The notes under the pieces were generated by a model. It searched no databases. It was not told the origin of the DNA and was given only the letters and a program-made list of their open reading frames with translations. From CAVQMB01 sp963713445 (GTDB lineage Bacteria; Pseudomonadota; Gammaproteobacteria; Competibacterales; Competibacteraceae), in contig CAVQMB010000042.1 of assembly GCA_963713445.1 (NCBI GenBank), positions 35,279-99,278 on the forward strand: a stretch of DNA of 64,000 nt, read 5' to 3'. This document shows, piece after piece, positions 46,521 to 56,892 of the stretch. The stretch's first letter is position 1. Every line of letters starts with the position of its first letter. Both the position numbers and the translations under genes were made by a program.

Positions 46521-48620
46521 GTGGAACCTTACAGTAAAACCTTTCAGTACGGGCAGCATACGGTCACCCTGGAAACCGGCGAAATCGCTCGTCAGGCGAG
46601 CGGATCGGTGCTGGTCAACATGGCCGATACCGTGGTGCTGGTGACGGCCGTGGCGGTCAAGGATGCGGTTGAGGGGCGGGGTTTCTTCCCTCTGACCGTC
46701 AATTATCAGGAACGCAACTACGCAGCGGGGCGTATTCCGGGCGGCTTTTTCCGCCGTGAAGGCCGGCCGTCCGAAAAAGAGACCCTGACGTCGCGCCTGA
46801 TCGACCGGCCGATCAGACCGCTGTTCCCCAAGGGATTTAACTGTGAGGTCCAGGTCATCGCCACGGTGCTGTCCCTGAACCCGGAGGTGAATGCCGATAT
46901 TCCGGCGCTGCTGGGCGCATCGGCGGCGATCGAGCTGGCCGGTCTGCCGTGGGGTGGACCCATCGGCGCCGCCCGGGTGGGTTTCAAAGACGGCGCCTAT
47001 CAGCTCAACCCCACGTTCGCGGAGTTGGAAGGGGCGCAGCTCGATCTGGTGGTGGCGGGTACGGCCAACGCCGTGCTGATGGTGGAATCGGAGGCCAAAC
47101 AACTGCCCGAAGATGTCATGCTGGGTGCAGTGATGTTCGGGCACGAGCAGATGCAGGCCGCGATCCGGGCCATTCGCGAACTGGCTGAGGCGGCTGGCGT
47201 TGCCCGCTGGGACTGGCAGCCGCCGGCGGCCGATCCGAGCCTGACCGAGGCCGTGCGCGCGGCGGCCGAGACGGCGCTGACCGCGGTCTACCAGATCGCT
47301 GAGAAGCAGGCCCGCCAGCAGGCGGTGGCGGATGCCAGGGCGGCGGTGGTCGCGCAACTGGCCGAGGGCCAGGCGGCCGAAGGCGCACCGTGCTGGCCGG
47401 AGACCGAGGTCAAGGCGGCCTTCGGGAAGCTCGAGAAGCAGTTGGTGCGTGAGCGTATCCTGCAGGGCGAGAGCCGTATCGACGGTCGCGATACCCGCAG
47501 TATCCGGCCGATTGCGGTGCGTGCCGGCGTGCTGCCGCGTACCCACGGCTCGGCGCTGTTTACCCGCGGTGAGACCCAGGCGCTGGTGGTTGCCACGCTG
47601 GGTACCAATCGCGATGCCCAGGTGATCGACGCCATCGAGGGCGAATACCGCGACAACTTCATGCTGCACTACAATTTCCCGCCGTACTGCGTCGGTGAAA
47701 CCGGTATGGTGGGTTCGCCCAAGCGGCGCGAGATCGGCCATGGCCGGCTGGCCAGGCGTGGCCTGCAGGCGGTGTTGCCGGACAGAAGAGGACTTTGGCT
47801 ATGCCATCCGCGTGGTGTCGGAAATCACCGAGTCCAACGGCTCCAGTTCGATGGCGTCGGTGTGCGGCAGGCTGCTTGTCGCTGATGGATGCCGGTGTGC
47901 CGCTCAAGGCCCATGTGGCGGGTATCGCCATGGGTCTGATCAAGGAAGGCAATCGCTTCGCGGTGCTGACCGATATCCTCGGGGATGAAGATCATCTGGG
48001 CGACATGGACTTCAAGGTGGCCGGAACCGAAGCAGGGTGTGACCGCGTTGCAGATGGACATCAAGATCAACGGCATCACCCGCGAGATCATGAACATCGC
48101 CCTGACCCAGGCGCGTGAGGGCCGGATGCATATCCTGGGCAAGATGAGTGACGCCATCAGCACCTCGCGCGCCGAGATTTCCGCCTATGCGCCGCGCATC
48201 ATCACCATCAAGATCAATCCGGACAAGATCCGCGACGTGATCGGCAAGGGTGGGGTGACCATCCGCTCGATCACCGAAGAAACCGGCACCACCATCGACA
48301 TCGACGACGACGGTGTCATCAGCATCGCGGCGGTCGACAAGACGGCGGCCGATGAGGCCTTGCGGCGGATCGAGGAGATCACCGCCGACATCGAGGTCGG
48401 CCGGATCTACGAGGGCAAGGTCGCCCGGATCATGGATTTCGGCGCCTTCGTCACCCTGATGCCCGGCCGCGACGGCATGGTGCACATCTCGCAGTTGTCC
48501 GATGAACGGGTGCAGAGCGTTGGCGACGTGGTCTCGGTGGGTGAGGTGGTCAAGGTCAAGGTCATGGAGATCGACAAGCAGGGCCGGGTCCGTCTGACCA
48601 TGCGCGGCATCGACAACTGA
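46521..48620 (+). CDS. pnp: Polynucleotide phosphorylase, three frameshifts
   Basis: 700 codons from a GTG start at 46521, close to the E. coli length of 711. This 3'-5' phosphorolytic exoribonuclease has two RNase PH domains (start FQYGQHTVTLETGEIARQ; second RVHT-like VLPRTHGSALFTRGETQALV), a KH domain (DKIRDVIGKGGVTIRSITEE) and an S1 domain (GRIYEGKVARIMDFGAFVTL). Single extra bases near 47786, 47876 and 48030 shift the frame between 47785 and 48035, giving a false stop at 47885. All three are gains, so the frame returns. The enzyme is otherwise complete, and sequence error is likelier than mutation. Confidence 0.94.
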
Positions 48621-48679
48621 CGATAGTGTTGCGTGGCCGGTGGGTTTGGTTTAACCTGCCGCGCCTTCGAACCGAGTTT

Positions 48680-48771
<92 letters not shown>

Positions 48772-48825
48772 ATCCCGCGATACCGGCCACAGCGATGGAC
48801 GGGTCGTACAACATGCCGAGTGCTA

Positions 48826-48939
48826 TGGCGGCCCTTGCTGGTCTCCCCGCGACGATGAACTGTGAACCCCGTCAGGCCCGGAAGGGAGCAGCGGCAGCAG
48901 TCCCATCGGGCGCCGGGGTAAGGCCGGCAGGGGACGCCA
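48826..48939 (+). ncRNA. ffs: 4.5S (SRP) RNA
   Basis: The SRP core is unmistakable: GTCAGGCCCGGAAGGGAGCA at 48871-48890 carries the GNAR tetraloop (GGAA) and the asymmetric loop that bind Ffh. The ends pair: GGCG(G)CCCTTGCTGG with CCGGCAGGGGACGCC. With Ffh it forms the signal recognition particle. Ends are set from the pairing and may be off by a few bases. ffs just before dnaX is a known gammaproteobacterial neighbourhood. Confidence 0.93.
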
Positions 48940-48981
48940 CCCTTTCTGGCGGGAGCTGGTGACGTCTCCGGATATCCACCG

Positions 48982-50697
48982 ATGAGCTATCAGGTACTGG
49001 CGCGCAAATGGCGGCCCCACACGTTTCCGGCCCTGATCGGCCAGGACCACGTGGTGCAGCCGCTGCGCAACGCGCTGGCCGCCGGCCGGTTGCACCACGC
49101 CCTGTTGTTCAGCGGTACCCGCGGGGTCGGCAAGACCACGCTGGCCCGGTTGTACGCCAAGGCGCTGAACTGCGAGCGTGGTGTCAGCGCCGAGCCCTGC
49201 GGGGAATGCCCAGCCTGCAGCGCCATCGACGCCGGTCGCTTCGTCGATCTGATCGAGATCGACGCCGCCTCCCGGACCAAGGTCGAGGATACCCGTGAGC
49301 TGCTGGACAATGTCCAGTACGCGCCGACCCGCGGTCGCTACAAGGTGTACCTGATCGACGAGGTGCACATGCTGTCGCGGCACAGCTTCAACGCCTTGCT
49401 CAAGACTCTGGAAGAGCCGCCGCCGCACGTGGTGTTTCTGCTCGCCACCACGGATCCGCAGCGGTTACCGGTCACGGTGCTGTCACGCTGCCTGCAGTTC
49501 AACCTTAAGCGACTGCCAGTGGCCGTGATCGCCGGGCAGTTGCGCACCATCCTGGAGCGGGAAGGCATCGAGTCCGAACCGGTCGCGCTGCAGCAACTGG
49601 CGCGGGCCGGCGACGGCAGCATGCGTGACGCGCTCACCCTGCTCGATCAGGCCATCGCCAGCGGCGCCGGCCGGGTCACCGCGGATACCGTGACGGCGAT
49701 GCTGGGCGGTATCGACAGTCGCCAGGTGCTGCAGCTGTTGCAGGTGCTGGCGGCGCGCGATGCGGCGGCCCTGCTGGCCTGCGTCAAAACGCTGGATGAA
49801 CAGGCACCGGATTACCAGACCCTGCTGGGCGACCTGCTGGGCGGACTCCAGCGCATTGCCGTGCTGCAGGCAGTCCCGGATGCGGAACCTGATATGGCGT
49901 TTGCGGACCCGGACGAACTGCGTGAGCTGGCGCGGCACCTGAGCCCGGAGGACGTGCAGCTGTATTATCAGATCGGGTTGCTGGGCCGGCGCGATCTGCC
50001 ACTGGTGCCCGAACCGCGCGCTGGCTTCGAGATGATTCTGCTGCGCATGCTGTGTTTTACGCCCGACAGTGCGACCGCAGCACCGGCGCAGGTGGAAAGC
50101 GGCCGCCGGTCGCCGGCGGCAGGGGTGGTGGCGCCGGCGCGCTCCGCGCCCGAGCCGGTGCCAGCACCGCCCGCGGCCCGGCCGGAACCACCGTCGGCCA
50201 CGGCGCCAGTTGCCAGCGCCCCCGCGCCGGCCGCCAGCGCCGCGCCGGTGTCCGCTGCGGCAGCCAGCGTTGTGCCATTGCAGGAGGCCGGCCAACCCGC
50301 GTCGCCTGCCGACGCGCTGCTGGCCGACTGGCCCGCGCTGGTGCAGTCGATGGGTCTGGTGGGCATTACCGCCCAGCTGGCGCGGCACTGCGAGGTGGCG
50401 GGCTGGCAACACCGATTGTTGACGCTGCGACTGGCGGAAGGCCATGCCCGGTTGCGCACCGAACGGGTCGATACCCAGTTGCGTGAGGCCTTGACCCGAC
50501 GCTTGGGCGAGCCGTTGCGGGTCCGTTTCGTGGTCGGCGAGCCGGAGTGCGCAACCCCGGCCCAGCAGGATGCCGCCCGCGCGACCGAGCGCCAGCAGGA
50601 AGCGGCCCGCCTGATCGAGCAGGATCCGAATGTACAGGCCCTGCAGGATACCTTCCAGGCCCGGGTGCGACCGGACAGCGTCCGCCCGCAGGACTGA
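48982..50697 (+). CDS. dnaX: DNA polymerase III subunits tau/gamma
   Basis: 571 residues: AAA+ clamp-loader ATPase with Walker A GTRGVGKTT (residues ~45-53), a zinc module with four Cys in CERGVSAEPCGECPAC, Walker B region YLIDEVHML and sensor LLKTLEEPPPHVVFLLATTD. An Ala/Pro-rich linker (~360-440) leads to the C-terminal tau domain that binds the polymerase. No A-rich slippery heptamer is seen in the linker, so the short gamma form, if made, would not arise by the E. coli frameshift signal. Start of the dnaX-ybaB-recR operon. Confidence 0.97.
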   Translation: MSYQVLARKWRPHTFPALIGQDHVVQPLRNALAAGRLHHALLFSGTRGVGKTTLARLYAKALNCERGVSAEPCGECPACSAIDAGRFVDLIEIDAASRTKVEDTRELLDNVQYAPTRGRYKVYLIDEVHMLSRHSFNALLKTLEEPPPHVVFLLATTDPQRLPVTVLSRCLQFNLKRLPVAVIAGQLRTILEREGIESEPVALQQLARAGDGSMRDALTLLDQAIASGAGRVTADTVTAMLGGIDSRQVLQLLQVLAARDAAALLACVKTLDEQAPDYQTLLGDLLGGLQRIAVLQAVPDAEPDMAFADPDELRELARHLSPEDVQLYYQIGLLGRRDLPLVPEPRAGFEMILLRMLCFTPDSATAAPAQVESGRRSPAAGVVAPARSAPEPVPAPPAARPEPPSATAPVASAPAPAASAAPVSAAAASVVPLQEAGQPASPADALLADWPALVQSMGLVGITAQLARHCEVAGWQHRLLTLRLAEGHARLRTERVDTQLREALTRRLGEPLRVRFVVGEPECATPAQQDAARATERQQEAARLIEQDPNVQALQDTFQARVRPDSVRPQD

Positions 50698-50733
50698 ATT
50701 TTTCTCCACGCCAGACGACGAGAGGAAGCCGCT

Positions 50734-51057
50734 ATGCGAGGTGGAATTGGCAACCTGATGAAACAGGCCCAGAAAATGCAGGAAACCCTGCAGAAGGCCC
50801 AGGAAGAAATGGCCGCGATGGAAATCACCGGTGAATCAGGTGGCGGCCTGGTCAGCGTGGTCATGACCGGCCGCCACGAAGTGCGCCGGATCCAGATCGA
50901 TGACAGCCTGCTGGGCGATGACAAGGATATGCTGGAAGACCTGGTCGCTGCGGCGGTCAACGATGCGGTCAACAAGGTTGAGCGGATCACCAAGGACAAA
51001 TTCTCCGGCCTGGCCGGCGGTCTCGGTCTGCCTGCCGGGCTCAATCTGCCGCTGTAG
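50734..51057 (+). CDS. ybaB: YbaB/EbfC nucleoid-associated protein
   Basis: 107 residues of the YbaB family: GNLMKQAQKMQETLQKAQEE helix, a VSVVMTGRHEVRRIQIDDSL strand region and a C-terminal helix ending in a Gly/Leu-rich tail. These small dimers bind DNA and may help RecR-dependent repair. ATG at 50734 with GAGGAAG upstream. Lies between dnaX and recR, its conserved position. Confidence 0.96.
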   Translation: MRGGIGNLMKQAQKMQETLQKAQEEMAAMEITGESGGGLVSVVMTGRHEVRRIQIDDSLLGDDKDMLEDLVAAAVNDAVNKVERITKDKFSGLAGGLGLPAGLNLPL

Positions 51058-51063
51058 TCAGCC

Positions 51064-51660
51064 GTGAGCCACACCCCGCTGCTGCGCCAGCTGATGGACA
51101 GCCTGCGCTGCCTGCCGGGAGTGGGTCCCAAGACCGCCCAGCGGATGGCCCTGCACCTGCTGGAGCGCGACCGCGACGGTGCCCGGCAACTGGTGGCGAC
51201 CCTGGCCGAGGCGCTGGACCGGGTCGGACACTGCCGCCAGTGCCGCACCCTGAGCGAGACCGCGTTGTGCAGCCTGTGCGCCGACCAACGCCGCGATGAC
51301 AGCGTGTTGTGCGTGGTGGAGGGGCCGGCCGATGTGCTGGCGGTCGAGCAGGCGACCGGGTTCCGCGGCCGTTATTTCGTCCTGCTGGGTCAGCTGTCGC
51401 CACTGGACGGGATCGGCCCGGATGAACTGGGGCTGGAACGGCTGGCCGAACGCCTGGCCGGGGGCGGGGTGGCCGAGGTCATTCTGGCGACCAGTGCCAC
51501 GGTCGAAGGCGAGGCCACCGCGCATTACGTTGCCGAGCTGGCACGGGCGCAGAGGATACGGGCCAGCCGCATCGCCTACGGCGTGCCGGTGGGCGGCGAG
51601 CTGGATTATGTCGACGGCGGTACCCTGGCGCAGGCCTTCAACGGCCGCCGCGAGCTGTGA
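51064..51660 (+). CDS. recR: Recombination protein RecR
   Basis: 198 residues. N-terminal helix-hairpin-helix (LRCLPGVGPKTAQRMALHLL), a C4 zinc finger (CRQCRTLSETALCSLC) and a Toprim domain (VLCVVEGPADVLAVEQ; YFVLLGQLSPLDGIGP), in the usual order. RecR works with RecO/RecF to load RecA on gaps. GTG start at 51064, 6 bases after the ybaB stop. The frame is intact. Confidence 0.97.
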   Translation: MSHTPLLRQLMDSLRCLPGVGPKTAQRMALHLLERDRDGARQLVATLAEALDRVGHCRQCRTLSETALCSLCADQRRDDSVLCVVEGPADVLAVEQATGFRGRYFVLLGQLSPLDGIGPDELGLERLAERLAGGGVAEVILATSATVEGEATAHYVAELARAQRIRASRIAYGVPVGGELDYVDGGTLAQAFNGRREL

Positions 51661-51674
51661 CGAGGAGCAGGGCA

Positions 51675-52025
51675 ATGAGTGACACCGATACCATTTTCGG
51701 CCAGATCATCCGCCGCGAGATCCCGGCCGACATCGTCTACGAAACCGATACCGTGCTGGCATTCCGCGACATCAATCCACAGGCGCCCATCCACGTGCTG
51801 ATCGTGCCCAAGAAGCCGATCCCCACGATCAACGACCTGGCGCCGGAGGATGCCGAGCTGGTCGGTCAGCTGTACCTGGCAGCGCGTCAGATCGCCGCTG
51901 ACCTGGGTGTGGCCGAGAGCGGTTACCGTACCGTGATGAACTGCAATCGCGACGCCGGGCAGGAGGTCTATCACCTGCACCTGCACCTGCTGGCCGGGCG
52001 CCGGCTGGGCTGGCCGCCCGGTTGA
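51675..52025 (+). CDS. hinT: HIT-family (HinT-like) nucleotide hydrolase
   Basis: 116 residues. The catalytic histidine triad is in YHLHLHLLAG; the N-terminal TIFGQIIRREIPADIVYETD and AFRDINPQAPIHVLIVPKKP are typical of HinT purine nucleoside phosphoramidases. The ATG at 51675 has a GGAGCAGG element upstream; the frame is open a little earlier only as an overlap with recR. 14 bases after recR. Confidence 0.94.
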   Translation: MSDTDTIFGQIIRREIPADIVYETDTVLAFRDINPQAPIHVLIVPKKPIPTINDLAPEDAELVGQLYLAARQIAADLGVAESGYRTVMNCNRDAGQEVYHLHLHLLAGRRLGWPPG

Positions 52026-52064
52026 TGGCGCCGTCGCTATACTGGAGATCCCAAGGGGACATTG

Positions 52065-53291
<1,227 letters not shown>

Positions 53292-53293
53292 CC

Positions 53294-53821
53294 ATGCCCC
53301 TGAGTGCCGCGGCACCCGCCCTGACACCTACTGCGGACGTACTATGCTGCGGCGCGCTGGCGCCCGGCATGCTGGCGGACCTGCTCGGCCGCTACCGGCT
53401 GCGGCTGGCGCCGGTGCCGGATGAGAGCGTGATACCCGGCAGCTACTGGGGCGATTCCGAGGCCGGCCTGATCGGCGCGACGCTGTATCTGCGGGCCGAC
53501 ACCCCGGTGCACTCGGCATTGCACGAAGCCTGCCACTACGTGTGCATGGACCGGCGCCGGCGCCGCGGTCTGGATACCGACGCCGGCGGCGACTACGCCG
53601 AGGAGAACGCGGTCTGTTACCTGCAGATCCTGCTGGCCGGCGAGCTGGCGGGTGTCGGGCGGCAACGGCTGCAGGCCGACATGGACGCCTGGGGTTACAG
53701 CTTCCGGCTGGGTTCGGCCGCGGCCTGGTTCGACCGCGACGCCGAGGATGCCCGCCAGTGGCTGCTGCAGCACGGCCTGATCGATGGCCGCGACCGGCCG
53801 CTGTGGCGGCTGCGCCAGTGA
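53294..53821 (+). CDS. Uncharacterised protein with HEACH zinc-protease-like motif
   Basis: 175 residues. The central HSALHEACHYVCMD fits HExxH, the zinc-binding motif of gluzincin-type metallopeptidases, and a possible third ligand Glu follows in DYAEENAVCYLQ. No signal peptide or membrane segment is seen, so it should be cytoplasmic. The remainder (SVIPGSYWGDSEAGLIGATL; WGYSFRLGSAAAWFDRD) is not a family I can name. It starts 2 bases after argG, and its stop overlaps the VOC gene (GTGA), so it is translated as part of the same message. Confidence 0.75.
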   Translation: MPLSAAAPALTPTADVLCCGALAPGMLADLLGRYRLRLAPVPDESVIPGSYWGDSEAGLIGATLYLRADTPVHSALHEACHYVCMDRRRRRGLDTDAGGDYAEENAVCYLQILLAGELAGVGRQRLQADMDAWGYSFRLGSAAAWFDRDAEDARQWLLQHGLIDGRDRPLWRLRQ

Positions 53822-54189
53822 CGGACGCCGGGATGGCGCCGCGGGTGTCGCATGTGGAGTGGCGGGTCAGCGATCTTGCGCGCAGCGTGGCCTTCTTCGA
53901 GGGCTTGTTCGGCTGGCGCTTTACCACCTACAGTACCCATTACCGGCTGTACCAGCCGGCCGCCGGCGTGGCGGTCGGGCTGCTGGAGAGCGCTGACTGC
54001 CGGCCGGGCGGCTCGCCCATGGTTCACGTGCAGGTGGCGGATCTGGCGGCCAGCCTGCGGCGGGCCGAGACACTGGGGGCAGTGACGGTCACGCCGCCCA
54101 CGGCGGTACCCGGCCACGGGCGCTACGCCCAGGTCGAGGATCCGGACGGCAACCTGCTGGGCCTGTTCGAGGCCGGTGCGGAGAGCTGA
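53818..54189 (+). CDS. VOC-superfamily (glyoxalase-like) protein
   Basis: 123 residues. Two beta-alpha-beta-beta-beta modules typical of the vicinal oxygen chelate fold: HVEWRVSDLARSVAFFEGLFGW and MVHVQVADLAASLRRAETLG (first cited by its ends), ending in YAQVEDPDGNLLGLFE, the usual C-terminal strand with the metal-ligand Glu. Substrate unknown. GTG at 53818 overlaps the preceding stop; ATG at 53833 is an alternative start. Confidence 0.85.
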   Translation: MTDAGMAPRVSHVEWRVSDLARSVAFFEGLFGWRFTTYSTHYRLYQPAAGVAVGLLESADCRPGGSPMVHVQVADLAASLRRAETLGAVTVTPPTAVPGHGRYAQVEDPDGNLLGLFEAGAES

Positions 54190-54233
54190 ACCGAGTCCAC
54201 GGGGCCGGTGCCGGCGGCACAACGGGGGAGACC

Positions 54234-54689
54234 ATGGTCGAACGCAGACAGATACTCAAGGCAATGCTCGCCGGCGCGGCCACCGCCGGGTTCGGGCTGC
54301 GACGGGCGGCGGCTGCGGTGACCGGCTGGCCGGCGGCGGCATTCCGCCAGAAGCAGGCCGATCGCGCCATTCAGGCATTGTTCGGCCAGTCCGCGCGGCC
54401 GACCGGGCGCATCACGCTGATCCTGCCGACCATCGCCGAAAACGGCGCCGTGGTGCCGGTGACCGTGGCGACCAGCCTGCCTGCAGTGACCCGGATCGCG
54501 CTGGTGGTGCCCCACAACCCGTTCCCGCTGGCGGCGGTGTATCAGATCCCGCCCGGGTCCGAGGGCTACATCGCGAACCGGCTGAAGCTGGCCAAGACCT
54601 CGCCGGTGATCGCGCTGGTGGAGTCCGCCGGCAATCTCTACCGCACGGCGCGCGTGGTCAAGGTGACCCTGGGCGGCTGCGGCGGCTGA
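54234..54689 (+). CDS. soxY: SoxY, sulfur-carrier subunit of the Sox system
   Basis: 151 residues. The C-terminus VTLGGCGG is the SoxY swinging arm; its Cys carries the sulfur substrate during periplasmic thiosulfate oxidation. The N-terminus has a Tat signal (ERRQILKAMLAGAATAGFGL), as usual for SoxY, which is exported folded with SoxZ. The Ig-like core includes GRITLILPTIAENGAVVPVT. First gene of a soxYZB set; the soxZ start is 24 bases downstream. Confidence 0.96.
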   Translation: MVERRQILKAMLAGAATAGFGLRRAAAAVTGWPAAAFRQKQADRAIQALFGQSARPTGRITLILPTIAENGAVVPVTVATSLPAVTRIALVVPHNPFPLAAVYQIPPGSEGYIANRLKLAKTSPVIALVESAGNLYRTARVVKVTLGGCGG

Positions 54690-54713
54690 TCCACCCCGGG
54701 AGACGAGATCCTC

Positions 54714-55025
54714 ATGGCTTCAACCATCCGCCTGCGGGCGCTGTCGCGCAACGGCGTGACCAGCGTCAAATCGCTGATCCGCCATCCCATGGACTCCGGT
54801 TTCGTCAAGGATGCCGGCGGCGCGCTGATCCCGCCGCATTTCATCCAGCGGCTGGCCTTCGAGCATCAGGGCCGGCCGGTGATGGTGGCCGACTGGGGCC
54901 GGGCGGTGTCGCGCAATCCCTACATCGCGTTCCGGTTCCGCGGTGGCGCCCCGGGCGAGACGCTCACCGTGCACTGGGTGGACAACCTGGGCCAGAGCGA
55001 CTCGGCCCGGTTCACCATCGGCTGA
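54714..55025 (+). CDS. soxZ: SoxZ, partner subunit of SoxY
   Basis: 103 residues, the normal SoxZ size. Motifs: IRLRALSRNGVTSVKSLIRHPMDSG (cited by its ends), IPPHFIQRLAFEHQG and GETLTVHWVDNLGQSDSARF. No signal peptide; SoxZ is carried out by the Tat-exported SoxY. 24 bases after soxY. Confidence 0.96.
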   Translation: MASTIRLRALSRNGVTSVKSLIRHPMDSGFVKDAGGALIPPHFIQRLAFEHQGRPVMVADWGRAVSRNPYIAFRFRGGAPGETLTVHWVDNLGQSDSARFTIG

Positions 55026-55032
55026 TACCGCC

Positions 55033-56790
55033 GTGAGCTGGAGCCGGCGCGAGCTGCTGGCACTGCTGCCGGTTTTGACCGCGAGCGCCGCCGGCATCCG
55101 GCCCGGCCTGGTCCGGGCCACCGGGCGCGATCCCTACGCCATCGGCGGCTACGGCAATGCCCGGGTGCTGCATCTGACCGACGTCCATGCCCAGCTTGAA
55201 CCGGTCCATTTCCGCGAGCCCAGCGTCAACATCGGCGTCGGCGCCAGCCGCGGCCGGGTGCCGCACCTGGTCGGGCGGCACTGGCTCGCGCATTTCGGCA
55301 TCGCCGCCGGCAGCCGCGCCGCGCATGCCTTCACTTTTCTGGATTTCACCGCGGCGGCCAACCGCTTCGGGCCACTCGGCGGACTCGCCCACCTCAAGAC
55401 GCTGATCGACCGGCTGCGCGGCGAGGCCGGCCCGGGTCGCTCGCTGCTGCTGGACGGCGGCGATCTGTGGCAGGGCTCGGCCACCGCGTACTGGACCGGC
55501 GGCCGTGACATGGTCGCCGCCGGCAACCGGCTGGGCATCGACATGATGACCGGCCACTGGGAGTTCACTCACCCCGAAGCGTGGATCCGCGCCAATATCG
55601 CGGCCTTCCACGGCGAGTTTCTGGCCCAGAACGTGTTTCTTACCCCTGAAGCGCGGTTCGCCGGGGCGCCGGCGTTCGATCCGTCCAGCGGGCGGGTGTT
55701 CCGGCCCTACAGCGTGCGCCGGCTGGGGCAGCGCCGGGTCGCGGTGATCGGCCAGGCCTTCCCGTTCACCCCGATCGCCCACCCGGCCCGGTTTATCCCG
55801 GACTGGACCTTCGGCATCCACGAGGCCCGGCTGCAGGCGCTGGTCGATGAGATCCGCCGGCGCGAGCGCCCCGACGCCGTGCTGCTGCTGTCGCACAACG
55901 GCATGGACGTCGACCTCAAGCTGGCCGGCCGGGTCAGCGGCATCGACGTCATTCTGGGCGGCCACACCCACGATGCCGTGCCGCTGCCCAGCATCGTGCG
56001 CAATCCGGGCGGCTGTACGGCGGTGACCGGCGCCGGCACCAACGGCAAGTTCCTGGCGGTGCTCGACCTCGATCTGGCGCCGGGCAAGCTGCGCGGATTC
56101 CGCTACCACCTGCTGCCGGTGTTCGCCGCCGCGATCAGGCCCGATCCGGCCATGACGCGGTTCATCGCCGAGCTGCGGGCGCCGTATGGCGCGCGGCTCT
56201 CCGAGCGCCTGGCGCTGACGGAAAACCTGCTCTACCGGCGCGGCAATTTCAACGGCACCCTGGATCAGTTGATCTGCGATGCCTTGCGCGCGGTGCTGGA
56301 TGCCGAGATTGCCCTGTCACCGGGTTTCCGCTGGGGCACCACGCTGCTGCCGGGCCAGGCGGTCATGTTCGAGGACCTGATGGCCGCCACCGCCATCAGC
56401 TATCCACAGACCTACGTGCGCTCGCTGACCGGCCGCGCCCTCAAGGCGTTGCTGGAAGACGTCTGCGACAACCTGTTCAATCCCGATCCGTATTACCAGC
56501 AGGGCGGGGACATGGTGCGCACCGGCGGGCTGCGCTATCGCTGCGACCCGGGCGCGCCCATGGGCCGGCGCATCAGCGGCCTGACCCTGGCCTGCGGCAA
56601 ACCCGTGGTTGCCGATAAGTCTTACCAAGTCGCCGGTTGGGCCAGCGTCCACGACCGGCTGCAGGGCCGTCCGGTCTGGGCCGTGGTCGCCGACTACCTG
56701 CGGGCCCGGCGCTCGGTCCGCATTGCGGCCCCCGAACAGCCGCGTCTGCTGCACGAGCGGCACGATCCCGGCATTGCCGGCGCCGGCTGA
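55033..56790 (+). CDS. soxB: SoxB, sulfate thiohydrolase
   Basis: 585 residues, a di-manganese hydrolase of the 5'-nucleotidase family that releases sulfate from SoxY-bound thiosulfonate in the periplasm. Metal/active-site motifs in order: LTDVHAQLEP, DGGDLWQGSATAY, GHWEFTHPE (GNHE variant), LLLSHNGMDVD and GGHTHDAVPLP. The N-terminus (SRRELLALLPVLTASAA) is a Tat-type signal. The GTG at 55033 lies 7 bases after soxZ. soxX, soxA and soxCD are not in the window, so the set is incomplete here. Confidence 0.96.
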   Translation: MSWSRRELLALLPVLTASAAGIRPGLVRATGRDPYAIGGYGNARVLHLTDVHAQLEPVHFREPSVNIGVGASRGRVPHLVGRHWLAHFGIAAGSRAAHAFTFLDFTAAANRFGPLGGLAHLKTLIDRLRGEAGPGRSLLLDGGDLWQGSATAYWTGGRDMVAAGNRLGIDMMTGHWEFTHPEAWIRANIAAFHGEFLAQNVFLTPEARFAGAPAFDPSSGRVFRPYSVRRLGQRRVAVIGQAFPFTPIAHPARFIPDWTFGIHEARLQALVDEIRRRERPDAVLLLSHNGMDVDLKLAGRVSGIDVILGGHTHDAVPLPSIVRNPGGCTAVTGAGTNGKFLAVLDLDLAPGKLRGFRYHLLPVFAAAIRPDPAMTRFIAELRAPYGARLSERLALTENLLYRRGNFNGTLDQLICDALRAVLDAEIALSPGFRWGTTLLPGQAVMFEDLMAATAISYPQTYVRSLTGRALKALLEDVCDNLFNPDPYYQQGGDMVRTGGLRYRCDPGAPMGRRISGLTLACGKPVVADKSYQVAGWASVHDRLQGRPVWAVVADYLRARRSVRIAAPEQPRLLHERHDPGIAGAG

Positions 56791-56892
56791 ACCGGCAGCC
56801 TGCAGCGCGGGGCGCAGTCCGCCAGGCGGGCGCGGCACCGGCGTTTGTGGCAAGCTGCGCAGTCAGGGTAGCGGCTGGAGGAGGCCATCCCG

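Noticed and set aside
50050..50350. Programmed frameshift for the gamma subunit in dnaX
   Set aside because: No A-rich slippery heptamer was seen in the GC-rich linker; the tau frame is intact.
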